Positions 24,768 to 36,179 of a stretch of 46,118 bases of DNA are shown here, one piece after another. Each line of letters starts with the position of its first letter. Within the stretch, counting starts at the first letter, position 1. The notes under the pieces are model-generated. The model was not told the origin of the DNA, made no database searches, and saw nothing but the letters and a program-made list of their open reading frames with translations. A program made the translations under genes and the position numbers. The DNA is taken from contig FN649751.1 of assembly GCA_000310025.1 (NCBI GenBank), positions 1,787,030-1,833,147 on the forward strand, read 5' to 3'. The DNA comes from Ectocarpus siliculosus. Taxonomy: Eukaryota; Sar; Phaeophyceae; Ectocarpales; Ectocarpaceae.

Positions 24768-27700
24768 TGTCGTCGCCGACTCGCCCGCTCCGGCCGCCGC
24801 CGTCGGCAGTGCCGGCGAAAACGCGGGCGCCAGCGGCGGGGCCGGGCTCCCGCCCTCCCCGGCCATCCTCGCGGCGAGCGCCTCCTCCGGAATCTCGGAG
24901 AACCCCGAGTCTTGACCGCCCTTGTCCTTGCTCGCGTCTGCCCGAGTTGCACCTTCCGCAGTGGGCGCCAAGCCCCCGCTCACCGCGGCGCCGCCGTCGC
25001 CGGCTACGGCCGCCACCGCTGCCCCGTGCCCCCGTTCCTGCTCTTCGTATCCCCCGTCCCTCTGCAGCCCCGTGCCTGTTCCTCCGCCTTCTCCGACCAG
25101 AGCGTCACCGCTGCTACCACCGTCGGGGTTAGCGGTGTCACGAGCAGCGGAATCCTCCAGCTCCGCACCGTCCGACCGATTTTCCACCTCTTCCCGTGCC
25201 GCAGCAGAGGGGGAGGAGGACGTTCCCGCAACGGCCGCCGCTTCCTCTTCTCCCGCCGCTACTGCCGAGGCGGCGGGTGCGTCGCCCTCGTTCGCGCTCG
25301 CGACGTTCATGACCAAGGCTTCCGCCGCCGCCGCGGGCGGCAGGAAGGGGAGCTTGACCACGGTGGCCGTGATGTCGTCGCGGTAGTCGCCGACCATGTC
25401 GGACCATCTCCGGTTCGCCATCTCCATCAGACCCTTGCAGGCTCCCGCCGCGTCTTCTCCCCTGTCGAAAAAGCCCTGCACAATCTCCGACGCCTATCGA
25501 GAGGCCGCATGACACGAAGCAAGAAACAATCATCGGCGGGGGTGGGGGGGGCGGGGGGTTGAGGGCAGTAGTATGAAAATACCATTGATCTGGGCTGCTT
25601 ATTCAAGACGAAGTTTGAGATCCAAGGGCTCATCTCTAGGGAAAAGGGAGCGAGGCGAGCAAGCCTATCTCGCGCCTGCTTTCCATGGCCGCGAAACCAT
25701 CTTGGCCAGCACGGGCAAAAGGCGAAACGTTTTAGGGGTGCACCGTACTCTTATGCAGGCTGACGTGGCAACGGGCTCTCGATGGGACACAGCAAAAAGG
25801 GGGAGCTGGCGAACTGAACATGAAAATATCAATCCGACGACGTGCATACCCGTCAACATATACGGAGGGTGTAGACTCGCGCCTAAACTAGACGGTACGC
25901 AACCTACTCGCCTCCTGGTTGTCGATGAACTCCCAGACTCCATCGCTGGCAAGCACGAGGAACTCGTCTTCGGGCTGGAGGACATACTCCGTTACCTCCG
26001 GCAGGGCGATGACCCCAACCTGAACACAGAAAACCATCCACAATTGTAAAAAAATCGCCACTGGTGGTTTTGCCACGCAACCAACCGTACAGACGGGTGC
26101 TACATGTCCTCAAGATACACGTGCTGCCATTCCCCTAAGCCAGAAACAACCAGACGCGGTATAGACATCGCTCTGCTAAATAGATTCGAGCCGGCGGTCG
26201 GGTACTAGCGTAGCGGTAACCTTGCAACAACCCCCGGCGATATCACGGCGCTAAATCCCGCTGTCCGGAGGGGAAGAGACACAAGACCTGCGTGTCGCAT
26301 GTGTGTCGCACAGCCAACAGAAAAGGACAGCAGCGCAACACTACACGCTAGGTTCGGAATACTACCGCCAATCAATTCATACAAAATCTTGGGGGGGACA
26401 TCTCTCCTACAACGCCTCATTAAGGCATGGCGCACGCCAAAAAAAAAAAAAAAAACTGCGGAATTGGCAACGCCGAGTCCAGTAAAAATTGTTCGGGTGC
26501 TAATCCCCAATGGCCCGTGCGTCAACCGAATATCGAAAGGTGGAGAGCTTCTTTTCTTGTTCTTCCAGAATACATGGCACGAGAGAGAAACATTCTCTCA
26601 CCCCTCGCAAAAAAAACAAAAAAACTCACCCTCTTGACGGCCAGGTCGCCGATCGACCTCGCCATGGCCAGCCCGACCAGCGTCCTCGTCGCGTCCAACC
26701 AGACCTGAAAGATGCGCAAGGGTTATACAATACAACGGATTGGCTCGTCAGGGTGAGACAACGGAGTAGTTTAAGGCATATCGAGGAGAGATAAAGAATC
26801 ATGTGATCGTGTGTCAGTAGGGACAAAACTCCACAGAACACACACACATACACACAACCGCTTGTTCGCACTTTCCCCCCTCCAAGACTGGCGCCCTTTC
26901 GCTGGCCACCATGTCGGCGTGGTCGACAGTTTCAGACACACAACGCACACGGACGTGCGCGCGTAGCAAAACGAGAAACACCATCACGGGGCCTTTTCAA
27001 GCCTCCAGCGCACAGCGTGCCCCTCTTCGTACATACAACGCTGAAGCCAACATCTCTACACAAGCGTACCTTCTCCTTGTGCATACACCAATGCACACCT
27101 CTAGAAGTAAATATTCCTGAAATCAAGGTCCTTGAAATCAGCCTCTCTACACACCCTTGCTGATGCGCCCGCCTCTTCGGGGTCGCTCACGAACCCTCCA
27201 TCTACAAGTAAATATTCCCGAAAGTAAGGTCCCTGAAATCAACATCTTTACACACCCTTGCTGATGCGCCCGCCTCTTCGGGGTCGCTCACGAACCCTCC
27301 CATGGCCTCGATGCGCTCACGCTCTCCGGGGGAGTCGGGGTTCTGTGAGGCCGGCGGCGAGTCGCGGAACAAAATGCCAGGGAGGGGAAGGGGGGATGGC
27401 GGAGAAAACACCGCATGGGACAGTCGTGAGAGGGGTGCAAACGAGATAAAACGCACGCATGACGGTATATTACTATTAATACTTGCAAAGGGATATATGG
27501 GAAGCATGCGCCGGGAGTATCACACCCGCGCACATAACCGCAGCACATACTAGGCATGATATCAACGCACGGCGCACACAACAACAATACATGCCACTTG
27601 CACATAAAAAAAAAAGAAACACGAGTATTTCAGACGGGTCCTACCACAGGGAGGGGGAAAGAGTTGGAAAAGTGGTATTTTACTGGAGTTCGCTGAAGTA

Positions 27701-29069
27701 CATGGCATTTAACCGTAACTTCTACAATATGGCGACGACATGCCACGAAAAAACGTTCGTGTCACCGACAGACCTGATCGCGTGTCAGCCCGCGCGCGAC
27801 GACCAAGCCGTCCTTCCCCCTCCCGGCCACGAGCGCCCGCGAGTCGCCGGCGTTCGCGACCCACACCCTCGGCCCCCTCACCAGAGCCACCACCGCCGTG
27901 CAGCCGCCGAAAACGGCGTTGATGCCGGACTTTGGCAGGGAAGAGTTGATGTCCAAAAACACGTCCTCCAATGCGCTGAGAAAGGGTAGGATCGGGAAGA
28001 GGGGGTAGCGGGACAATAGTGGGAATGGGGAGGGGGGTTCCAGGGGTATATTCTGTGTCTTGGTGGCGAATATCGGGGGGCTGGACGGGGGAGGTGCGAT
28101 ATTCTTTACGCCATGAATGTCGTACCCTTCGGATCGTTGGCGGCAAGAGAGAGGAAAGGGATGGGGGCTATACACGCAGTCAAGGGCCCAAGACGAAATC
28201 AACGCGTTAAAACCTTAAAGAAAGGGAGCACGGACCGGGATCGGAGGGGCGTCCGTCCTGCCCCAAACTGGGGTTAAGGGCCAATACCGGGGGAGGTGTG
28301 GTGGTACGAAATCCTTGATGACACTTTGATCAAGGGGGTCACGAAGAAGATACCGTTCCCGCCCCCCTCCCGGACCCCGGAAAAAGAACTCAAAAGGAAT
28401 TAGTGTAGGGTCCCCATTAGAGCGTGAAAGTCAGTGTTCTCTGGGGTTCGGGGGGGGGGAGGGCTATCTTCTGCGTGACCCCCTCTGACAGGGTTTAGTA
28501 TCCCCCCCCCCTCCGGTATTGGCCCTTATCCCAGTTTGGGGCAGGAAGTCTCCGATCCTGCTCGGTGTGCCCTGTTGGTTTGCCCAACAGGGGGCTCCGC
28601 AGGTATGCCACAAACGCACACCCACAGTTGCGGAATCGTCAACAACAACAACAACAACAACAAATGCAATTCACGGCAAAGAAATTGTAAACGACCCACC
28701 ACAACGCAGTACGAGCAGACTTGCGAGGTTGTTTCCTTCAAGAACTCGTTCGTCCAGCCTTTTGCAGACGATACACAACTTCACACCTACATACACAACT
28801 TTCACACATCGTATCGGAGAGGACGTTGCGCACGTAGTAAAACCACACCAGCAACCAACAGGCACCCACGTCACCATCTGTGGTAGCGGAATAGACCGAC
28901 GTCACCATCTCGTGGTAGCGGATAGAGCGACCAAGACTCGTGTCTTTCAAGTCGTCCTTTGCTGTTGTAAGGAGCGGTACTAGGTTTGTGGTTGGTAGCC
29001 AGGCAACGGATGTATAAGAACAAACGCTCAAACTCTCTCGTTTTTCTCTCTATTTGTCCGCCCGTCAGA

Positions 29070-29139
<70 letters not shown>

Positions 29140-32100
29140 CACACAGGGATCCAGACCTCTGTCTGCCTGTCTGTCTGTCTGTGTGTGTCTCTCTCTCTCT
29201 CTCTCTCCCTACCTCACCTGACGGGGTCGCGAATGGATTCCGGGTGGAGCTCTAATCTGCGGGGCACCTCCCGCATCGTGTACGCGGCCACGTGCTCTCC
29301 GTTCTCCCCGTGTCCTTTTCGGTCAACAGCAGTGTCAAAAAAAGTCGACCCACCCCCCCCCAGCCGACAAGCCGGAAGAGCACACAGAGGGCAAGCGTGT
29401 TGAGCGTGGAGAAAAGGAAGAGATTCAAAAATAAAATAAAAGGAAGTATTATTCTTGATCCATGAAATAGAGAGGGGGGGTTCGTAACCCTTACCTACAG
29501 CCCAACCCCCAACCCAATCCCGTAACCCGTACTAAAACCAAGCCAAGCAATCTCGCATAGGCTATTGCCTGGTACGGCGGATGCTACTGCACACCGCCGT
29601 TATGTTGGCATACTGCTGTATGCACACTCGTACATCACGGGGCGCGCGCACCAACAACGCAGAGGAGGCTCGAACCACAACGGCTCTGTGAGCGAGAGAC
29701 ATGATACTGAGGTGTATAAAATGCAAGCTCGAAGACATCAACGGGTGCCTCGTTGTTACACGGCGAATACGAACTTGAGAGGTTCGCCTGGACTACGCTA
29801 GGCTTCCAACCAACTCGCATGTTCTCTCAGTGTGGCCACAAAACACAGGGCCACTGCTCGGCACCGTTCTTAATTAATGGCACTCGTCCTGCCTCCCCCA
29901 AAGACAATTGATCAGCAGTAAACAAACAGCACTTTGCTTTCCTTTTTAGAACGAACCGAAAAATCGGGGTTGCGAAATCACCACAACAACGATAAAAAAA
30001 AAACAACGGAAATCCGCCTGCTGATTGGGCGATGACTGACGGTCCCTGGCCTGTGCACAAAATGTACATAAGCCGTCTCTAGTTTAAAAGCTCTATCAAA
30101 TGCCCCCCCGAACCCCGAAATCGAGGGGACATTTGATAGGGCTTTTAGAAAACAACCCGCAGGAGCGTGGTACATAAACGAAGCACAGAAAGGAGGTTTC
30201 GAGATATTCTGCTAGGAAGAAAGCGATACCTCGACGTCCAAAGCTCCACCATGCCCGCCCGGTTGCCCATTTTGTCGGTGGGTGAGGTGTGTTTGTTCGA
30301 GCTAGGCCCTGGTAGCGCTGTCTGCCCAGGGACAGATTGACGCGGTGTAACTTCACCGTTGAACCAGCAGGGCTGCAGGAAGCACCTGCCGTACATGGTC
30401 AAATCGTCGCGAGGTCCTTTTCCGCTTCCACCCCCCCCCGTCCAACGCCACAAAAGCCCATGGCGCTCAACGCCTATACCGGCACTCCCCTTGTCGAGGA
30501 GTCCATAGGCGGAGATAGCCATGCAATCCTTCGCCAGATGAAGGGGGCCTACGACCATGATGCCACACGTGCCAGAGAGTTTGTGTTCGATGACGCCGGT
30601 GCGGTCGGTACGGGCTCATGCGCAAACGATAACCCGCCAGGAGCTCTACCAACAGAATTGTGGTCGGGTGTCAAGCGATTTGACTCACGANNNNNNNNNN
30701 NNNNNNNNNNNNNNNNNNNNNNNNNNNNNNNNNNNNNNNNNNNNNNNNNNNNNNNNNNNNNNNNNNNNNNNNNNNNNNNNNNNNNNNNNNTCAATCCTGT
30801 TGGTGGAGCTCCTGGTGGGTTGTCGTTAGCGCATGAGCCCGTACCGACCGCACCGGCGTCATCGAACGAAAACTCTCTGGCACGTTTAGCGGTACGGTCG
30901 TAGGCCTCCTTCATCTGGCGAAGGATTGCATGGCTATCTCCGCCTATGGACTCCTCGACAAGGGGAGTGCCGGGATAGGCGTTGAGCGCCATGGGCTTTT
31001 GTGGCGTTGGACGGGGGGGAGTGGAAGCGGAAAAGGACCTCGCGACGATTTGACCATGTGCGGCAGGTGCTTCCTGCAGCCCTGCTGGTTCAACGGTGAA
31101 GTTACACCGCGTCAATCTGTCCCTGGGCAGACAGCGCTACAGGGGCCTAGCTCGAACAAACACACCTCACCCACCGACAAAATGGGCAACCGGGCATCGT
31201 GGAGCTTTGAACGTCGAGGTATCGCTTTCTCCCTAGAAGAATATCTTGAAAACCTCCTTTCTGTGCTTCGTCAATGTACCACGCTCCTGCCGGTTGTTTC
31301 TGTAAAGCCCTACCAAATGTTTGATAGGCTGATAGGGGGGCATTTGATAGTGTTGGGTACATTTGATAGGGTCTTTAGACCAGAAACGGCTCAGGTGGGA
31401 ACATTGTGCATTGTGCACCGGTCAGGGACCGTCGATCACCGAAACAGCGGGCGATTTTTTTTTCTTTTACACTGCTCAGTGGGGATATTTGTGCACAGGT
31501 CCGGGACCTTCAATCATCGTCCCATCCGCGGCGTTTTTTTCGTTTCGAAATCTTTGTTGTGATCATTTCTCAGCCCCGATTTTTCTGTGCGTCCCAATGT
31601 GGAAACCAGGATACAAGGTAATGATACACATGCGACCGGCAAAGATCGTCGGACTACATGAACAATGTTCTACCGTCCAAGACATTTGCCAGGAAATATT
31701 CACAGAATACTGTGACTATTCATTGACTCTCGGAGATGGGGAGATGGCGGCGAAAGCGCCCCACGCTCCTCACTCTCACACATTCCACCTTTCTTGAACT
31801 AGATAGCTAAGGCCAGACTCTTGGCTACGCTTGGCACTTCCTCGCCACATTACAAGAAAGGCGATTTTACCTCCGTTGGTGAACGGTTATTCACCACTTC
31901 AGGGACCCTTTGCTCGAAACAGAGAAAGGGTATTCTCATTGGCGTCGACGAAGAACCAAAGGGGTTCAGATTAAGCGTACCACGTAAAAAAAACAACCTC
32001 AGCGACGGTGCGAAAAAACACTCACCGTCGAACACACCAAAGACGGTGTGTTTCGCCCTGTTGAGGGAAGGGTGCGAGATGAGCCCCCTGTCCTGATTGA

Positions 32101-33667
32101 CCTTGTAGATCACTCGCCCCTCGTGGGTCACCATCAACCCCCCCCTCGAGAAAGATCCCACGGAGCCTTTCAGGAAGGTCGCCGAAGGCTTCTTCTTCTA
32201 TTATGCAGATTTTTTTTTTATTCGCACACACGAAGGTGTGGATAGACCGTCGTGGTGTTGGGCGTCGGTCGTCCACGTGAAAACGAGGTACGGGTTATTG
32301 CGCGCAGCAGCAAGTAGAAGCACGAAGACATTCGGGGTGAAGAGAGAGAGAGGGATGTTGATCGTACCATCTTACAGAGAAATAGCAAGAGCTGGGTAGG
32401 GCCGCGACTTAGCCCGAAAAGCGAAGTATTCATGATGTGCCCACATCCTGACCAGTTCCTGCTGCTGAATCTAATAGAGACCGGCGTGTAAACAACGGCT
32501 CACTACAGCAACCACCAACAACGTCCTACGTATGTATATATGTACGCGGCCGTGTTTTGTGGTACACCACACACTCCATACAGCCGTTGTAACGTAATCG
32601 TACCTAAGGTGCTAAACAGCGGTGCGCGGCAAAAATCGTGAAAAGGCACACATACCAGCCCATCTCACGTGCCCATGGACCGTACACCCAGAAAACACAC
32701 ACACAACACGCACGTATGCATACGTATCTTTGACCTATTTATTTGAAATTTCTGTGCGGGGAACGCCAAAAAAAAAATTCCTGCATGAATCCTTTGAGGT
32801 GCCCCACGGGGGTTGTACCAGTGTTGAAGGGTGCACCCGATTTGAAGATTTACTCAAGTGTCCGGCGTAGATTCTTCCTGGATGCTGCGTACCAAGGACT
32901 GCTGCTGCAAAACCGCTGCCGCTGCTACTGCTGCTGCTGCCGCCGCCGCTACTGGCGTCGTGCGAGGAAAGGCCGCGCTGTGGAAGACCGGCTGAGGTGT
33001 AGGTATAACATAGGTTCCGGGTTCCGAATCAAAGAGCAGCCTCTTTCAGAGGCGGATCGCACCGCACACACCCGGGGTGTCTCTCCCCTTCACCGACAAC
33101 GTCTGACTTCCAACCACACGGTCTGAAATGCTCAAAGGTTCGACGATGTACTTCGTACCTACACAGAGATGGCCGCATACATGCCCCGCGTGGGCTTACC
33201 TTGGCGGTTTTCGACTGCTCCTGCTGTTCCTTGCCGAGAGCATGATCATCCCCGTCGTCCCCGGACCCCACCTGCGTGGTAGCAACTTCCTCAATCTCGC
33301 CCCCGCCTCGGCGCCGCAGGTGGCTGGCCAGGTAGCGAATCACGCCCGCGAAGGCCACCGAAGGGCTGCGTCCTGCGTACGACGCAACAGCAGTAGCTTC
33401 GGCGGCAGCAGCCGGCGGCGGCGGCGGCGGCGGCCCAGCAATAGCAGTCGCCTTTCGTGTGTCGGACATCTCCTCTATCGTTGACGGTGTTCGACCGGCC
33501 GACGCGGGGTTGTTGCCCCCCCCACCTCTCGCGGTAGCGACCCATGCCGCCGGGCTCGCCAGCTCGAAGAAGGCGACGCAGCACAGCAGGACGATGAGGG
33601 TGTAGCCGGGCCAGGGGAGGGAGAGAGAGGCCAAGCACAGCACCCACGCTGCTACTACAACCCACAT
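24495..33667 (-). CDS. PP2C-type protein phosphatase with hydrophobic N-terminus and acidic tail
   Basis: Metal-dependent Ser/Thr phosphatase. Minus-strand exons 33667-33200, 32197-32026, 29314-29218, 27975-27774, 27342-27256, 26704-26630, 26019-25912 and 25493-24495 (stop) join in phase to 735 residues. Residues 1-45 are strongly hydrophobic in two blocks, suggesting a signal anchor or membrane hairpin. A poly-proline stretch follows. The catalytic domain spans about 170-455: KVNQDRG (metal Asp192), [16 protein letters not shown] (Asp213-Gly214), [20 protein letters not shown] (289-294), [24 protein letters not shown] (354-362), [19 protein letters not shown] (Asp393) and DDITATVV (442-449). 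The key metal-binding aspartates are present, so it is probably active. The last 280 residues are disordered, with about 12 Asp in a row and an acidic [13 protein letters not shown] block. The last intron needs a GC donor. The intron 32025-29315 carries the inverted-repeat element and assembly gap. Membrane placement is inferred. Confidence 0.92.
24731..24767. repeat. ATC trinucleotide repeat coding poly-aspartate
   Basis: A near-perfect CAT/ATC run on the plus strand. On the minus strand it is in the last PP2C exon and encodes about 12 consecutive aspartates in the acidic tail. The repeat is likely length-variable between strains. Confidence 0.95.
27105..27300 (-). repeat. 101-base tandem duplication of a PP2C exon tail and donor
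   Basis: Two copies start at 27105 and 27206 (period 101 bases) and are about 90 percent identical. The right copy (27206-27300) contains the last part of PP2C exon 27342-27256, its GTGTGT donor and the first bases of the intron. The left copy repeats the same codons ([15 protein letters not shown]) and donor inside the intron. The exon's own start (the [10 protein letters not shown] part) is not duplicated, so the extra copy lacks an acceptor and is probably a decoy or alternative donor. Confidence 0.85.
28229..28567. mobile_element. Foldback (MITE-like) element, about 340 bases
   Basis: The ends are inverted repeats of 60-70 bases: 28229-28297 pairs with 28511-28567, sharing GATCGGAG, CCTGCCCCAAACTGG and AAGGGCCAATACCGG. 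The homology continues inward: GGGGGTCACG.AGAAGATA at about 28336-28354 pairs with its complement near 28468-28487. Almost the whole element is thus one imperfect palindrome. It has no ORF and lies in the PP2C intron between exons 29314-29218 and 27975-27774. This fits a non-autonomous miniature transposable element; a target-site duplication is not obvious. Confidence 0.85.
29072..29136. repeat. CT microsatellite in PP2C intron
   Basis: About 32 CT units, followed by TGTC/CT-rich DNA up to the donor at 29217. On the coding minus strand it is a GA-rich tract starting just after the donor of exon 29314-29218. Confidence 0.95.
29925..30690 (+). mobile_element. Left arm of a long inverted repeat, with partial ORF reading into the gap
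   Basis: This arm matches 30791-31615 in reverse complement, with roughly 5-15 percent difference and small indels. The outer limit is near 29925-29950, where GAAAAATCGGGG is shared by both arms. Near the outer part lie several copies of CATTTGATAG or its complement, like subterminal transposon repeats. An open frame with ATG at 30460 (starting [10 protein letters not shown]) runs into the N gap at 30691, so its end is unknown. It has a conserved central block around [12 protein letters not shown] and a later [19 protein letters not shown] block. I recognise no family; a transposon gene is likely from context. Confidence 0.75.
30691..30790. other. Assembly gap of 100 N
   Basis: Exactly 100 unknown bases sit at the centre of the inverted repeat. 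The round number suggests a placeholder of unknown true length. Translations that run across it are artefacts. Confidence 0.99.
30791..31615 (-). mobile_element. Right arm of the long inverted repeat, with partial ORF reading into the gap
   Basis: This mirrors the left arm. The same open frame starts with ATG at 30992 on the minus strand ([10 protein letters not shown]) and runs down into the gap at 30790. Its peptide differs from the left copy at scattered residues but has no frameshift or stop, which suggests both arms derive from a coding element. The outer part contains a tandem duplication of about 85 bases (near 31415 and 31495, each with GTGCAC.GGTC.GGGACC), absent from the left arm, and several CATTTGATAG words at 31310-31375. 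Confidence 0.75.
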
Positions 33668-34253
33668 AATCGCTCACTCTCACCCTGGCGGCAGGAGTAC
33701 AGTAGTCGTTTGCCGACTTGAAGTTGGAGCTGTGAAGTTGTGTTGGGTTTTCTGTCGACACACGCACTATCGCCCGCCAACAGCACCAACAGTATCGGTG
33801 GGGCACGATAACCCCGAGGGCGGCGGAACGGGGGGCAGATCGGTGGTAAAAGGCCCCTCCCTCGGTGCTGTGTTTCGTGCCCACAGGCAGGCACACGTCA
33901 CACAGCAGAACAGCAGGTACGTGGGGGCGCCGCAGAATCGTACAGGCTTTCGCTCGTCGTAGGGGTGATGGTTCTAAAACGACCGTTACACGTCATCTCA
34001 ACCTTCTCCTTCTCCTTCTCCTTCTCGACACGTGCATCCTCTTGGAAAAGGAGGACATACTTTACAGTATACATACGCCGTGGTCTAGAGAGGGGGTGCA
34101 TGGGCTCAAGAGTCGAGTACGTGTGCGCACGGCATTGTAAGTCACGACGCGAGCCACGAAACCTGCAGCAAAGGAGGGAGGCGGCACTACTGCTGTAACA
34201 AGTCGGCTGGGGTCGACCAGAGTCTGTTTGTCGATCCATGACTCGGTCGGCAC
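33668..34253. promoter_or_regulatory. Divergent region between PP2C and the kinase gene
   Basis: The PP2C start (33667, minus) and the first candidate kinase exon (34254, plus) face away from each other across 586 bases. The region contains a short CTTCTC-repeat tract near 34005-34027. It should contain the PP2C promoter, and the kinase promoter too if the 34254 exon is real. No clear core promoter element is visible. Confidence 0.4.
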
Positions 34254-36179
34254 ATGACGTTGACGCAACAGCACAGCGGGGGCGGGGGCCGCGAATCCGC
34301 CTCCAGCTTTCCCCAGCAAAGCCGACGGACAGGAAGATTAGACGCTGACAGTAAACAAATGCGAAGTACCAAGACGTCGATGTCGCGCGGGGTGACGAGG
34401 TCCGCGACGAACAGCAAGAACGGCAGCGGCAACGATCGACCAGAGCATCCGCTGTCTTCGCTTTCAAGGTTGGCAGCCGAGGACTCAGCAGCGGCGTCTG
34501 AAGGAGGAGATGTTCTCGGCACCACCGCCTCGAGACTAGGAGCAGGAGCTGGAGCGGGAGGAGTTGGGGGGGGGCATAGGCGAATAATGTCGGATATGGG
34601 TTCGTCGCATGGGTAGGTAAACAGCAGGTTGTTGTTGTGAGACTATGCATAAAGTTCAATGCATGAAAGTATCGTGGATAATGGTGGGTTGTGCTTGGCC
34701 CTGATCCCTCCGGTGGGCTGCGAACAGCGTTGTGTCGCGACCTCACTATTTCAAGGGTTCTGGATCGCGACAGATATCGTCCCATCTTCCGACGACTTAG
34801 ACTACAGTTTTTTTTTCCTCCGTTGCCGTCACCAACAGCAGCACTCAATCAATCACTCATACGAAGGAAGTAGTAGTTGTTTCTTCGGTGCGCAGGCGCT
34901 GTGTGCCCAGTTTTGTCTGCTGCACATATGCGTACATATTCCGCACAAGACCATTTGTAGCCAATGTGGTCGTACCACCAGTGAATCAAGGCCGCAAACA
35001 CCGACGAATTGCAGTGACTATTTTTCCCTCTCTGGCGAAGTGAAGAATTGAACCTTTTCTCTCATCTAAACTTACTCCTCTTTGTATCAATTCGTACTTC
35101 TACAAACATTGGTATGTGTCTCACTTCTTGCTTGTTTACAACACAACACCATATTCGCCATTTGGGTAAGATGATGTGAACTTGTGGGCTACAAATTTCT
35201 GGTTCTCGCTTGTGGAGAGTCCTGGCGGTGGAAAATATGCCACACACGTGAGGACCAAAGATAACAGTCCGTGTGCTGCGCGATCGATACGGTGATGTCG
35301 ACTGAAAAAATATCTGTCATTGATCGAACTCCTGTTGGCTGGTCAATAAAACCGTGCAGGGCTGGATACATTTTTCGACACTAATCTGAGCCCTCGCCGG
35401 AAACGACGAACGTCGACATTCACTACCGATACGATTGGTCTCTAACATGAAGAAGTGCCGTACACAACTGATCTCGGTATGACCAGAAGGTCGTCCTTTC
35501 CCGCCTCTGTTGCAATTTCCTCGTGGACACTTGAACGGCAAGCACCAAGCAAGACTGACGCCAAAGAAGACACACAAACAGCAGCTAGTTCCCTTAGATC
35601 TCCTCGTGGACACTTGAACGGCAAGCACCTGACCCCAAAGCAGACACAAAAACAGTTAGTTCCCTTAGAGGACAACGTTGTCGAGCAAGAGCGTTTTGCC
35701 ACCTTCACAACTTGCACTAGACGAGAGCGGTGGGTTGCTCGTGAAACAGCCACAGACGACGCTGACTTGTCCCCCTGAACGTGCAAAGCATGCTATACCC
35801 CGCTCTACCATTGCTTCCCCGATGATACGGCCCGTACGTTCGAGACGTCACCAAAACCAGCCACCTCACAACAATCTCACAACCACTACGCGTCCAACAC
35901 AAACAACGGCACGAACGCAGCGACGGCGTGGATCGCCGGCTCTCCCACAACCGGGACCCCTTACGTCGGAGCAGAGACACGGCCGTTTCCGACACGCCCA
36001 GCTTGGCGGAACGGGGTGGACACGGCAGAGACGGCCCGATAATCCCTCGAGACCCCGCCATCAGCACGAACGCCGGGGGGGCGGGCGGCGGCAACGCAAG
36101 CAGACCTGGAGGGGGCGGGGGCGGGGGTGAGCGGGAGCGCACCGCTCCGGTGTTCAAGGTGGGGGAAGAGGAGCTCCCC
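34254..36179 (+). CDS. Candidate 5' exons of the NEK-like kinase
   Basis: The kinase-domain exon is open upstream of its first ATG back to 35826 without any Met. It encodes a Gly/Arg-rich, disordered stretch, which suggests that coding sequence starts in an earlier exon. A plus-strand frame at 34254-34612 (M at 34254, 119 codons plus two bases) ends at a good donor GG|GTAGGT. It joins in phase to an acceptor CAG at 35918-35920, giving about 206 residues before the kinase domain and a total of 1120. The peptide is Ser/Gly-rich without a domain. Alternatively translation starts at 36180 and this stretch is promoter and 5' untranslated region. Confidence 0.35.
35518..35670. repeat. 83-base tandem repeat, two copies
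   Basis: The units start at 35518 and 35601. Both share TCCTCGTGGACACTTGAACG, a CCAAAG.AGACACA block and TAGTTCCCTTAGA. It lies upstream of the kinase-domain exon, in the putative first intron or promoter. Confidence 0.9.

Noticed and set aside
24477-25562. Plus-strand open frame of 361 codons
   Set aside because: It is antisense to the last PP2C exon; its poly-Ile is the complement of the GAT repeat.
30337-30903. Open frame crossing the N gap on either strand
   Set aside because: The frame runs through 100 unknown bases; beyond the gap it reads the reverse complement of its own start, so the fused protein is an artefact. Only the part up to the gap is kept.
33898-34848. Minus-strand open frame of 316 codons upstream of PP2C
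   Set aside because: Composition is Leu/Ser/Arg-rich without a domain, it lies opposite a better plus-strand frame, and no splice connection in phase to PP2C was found.
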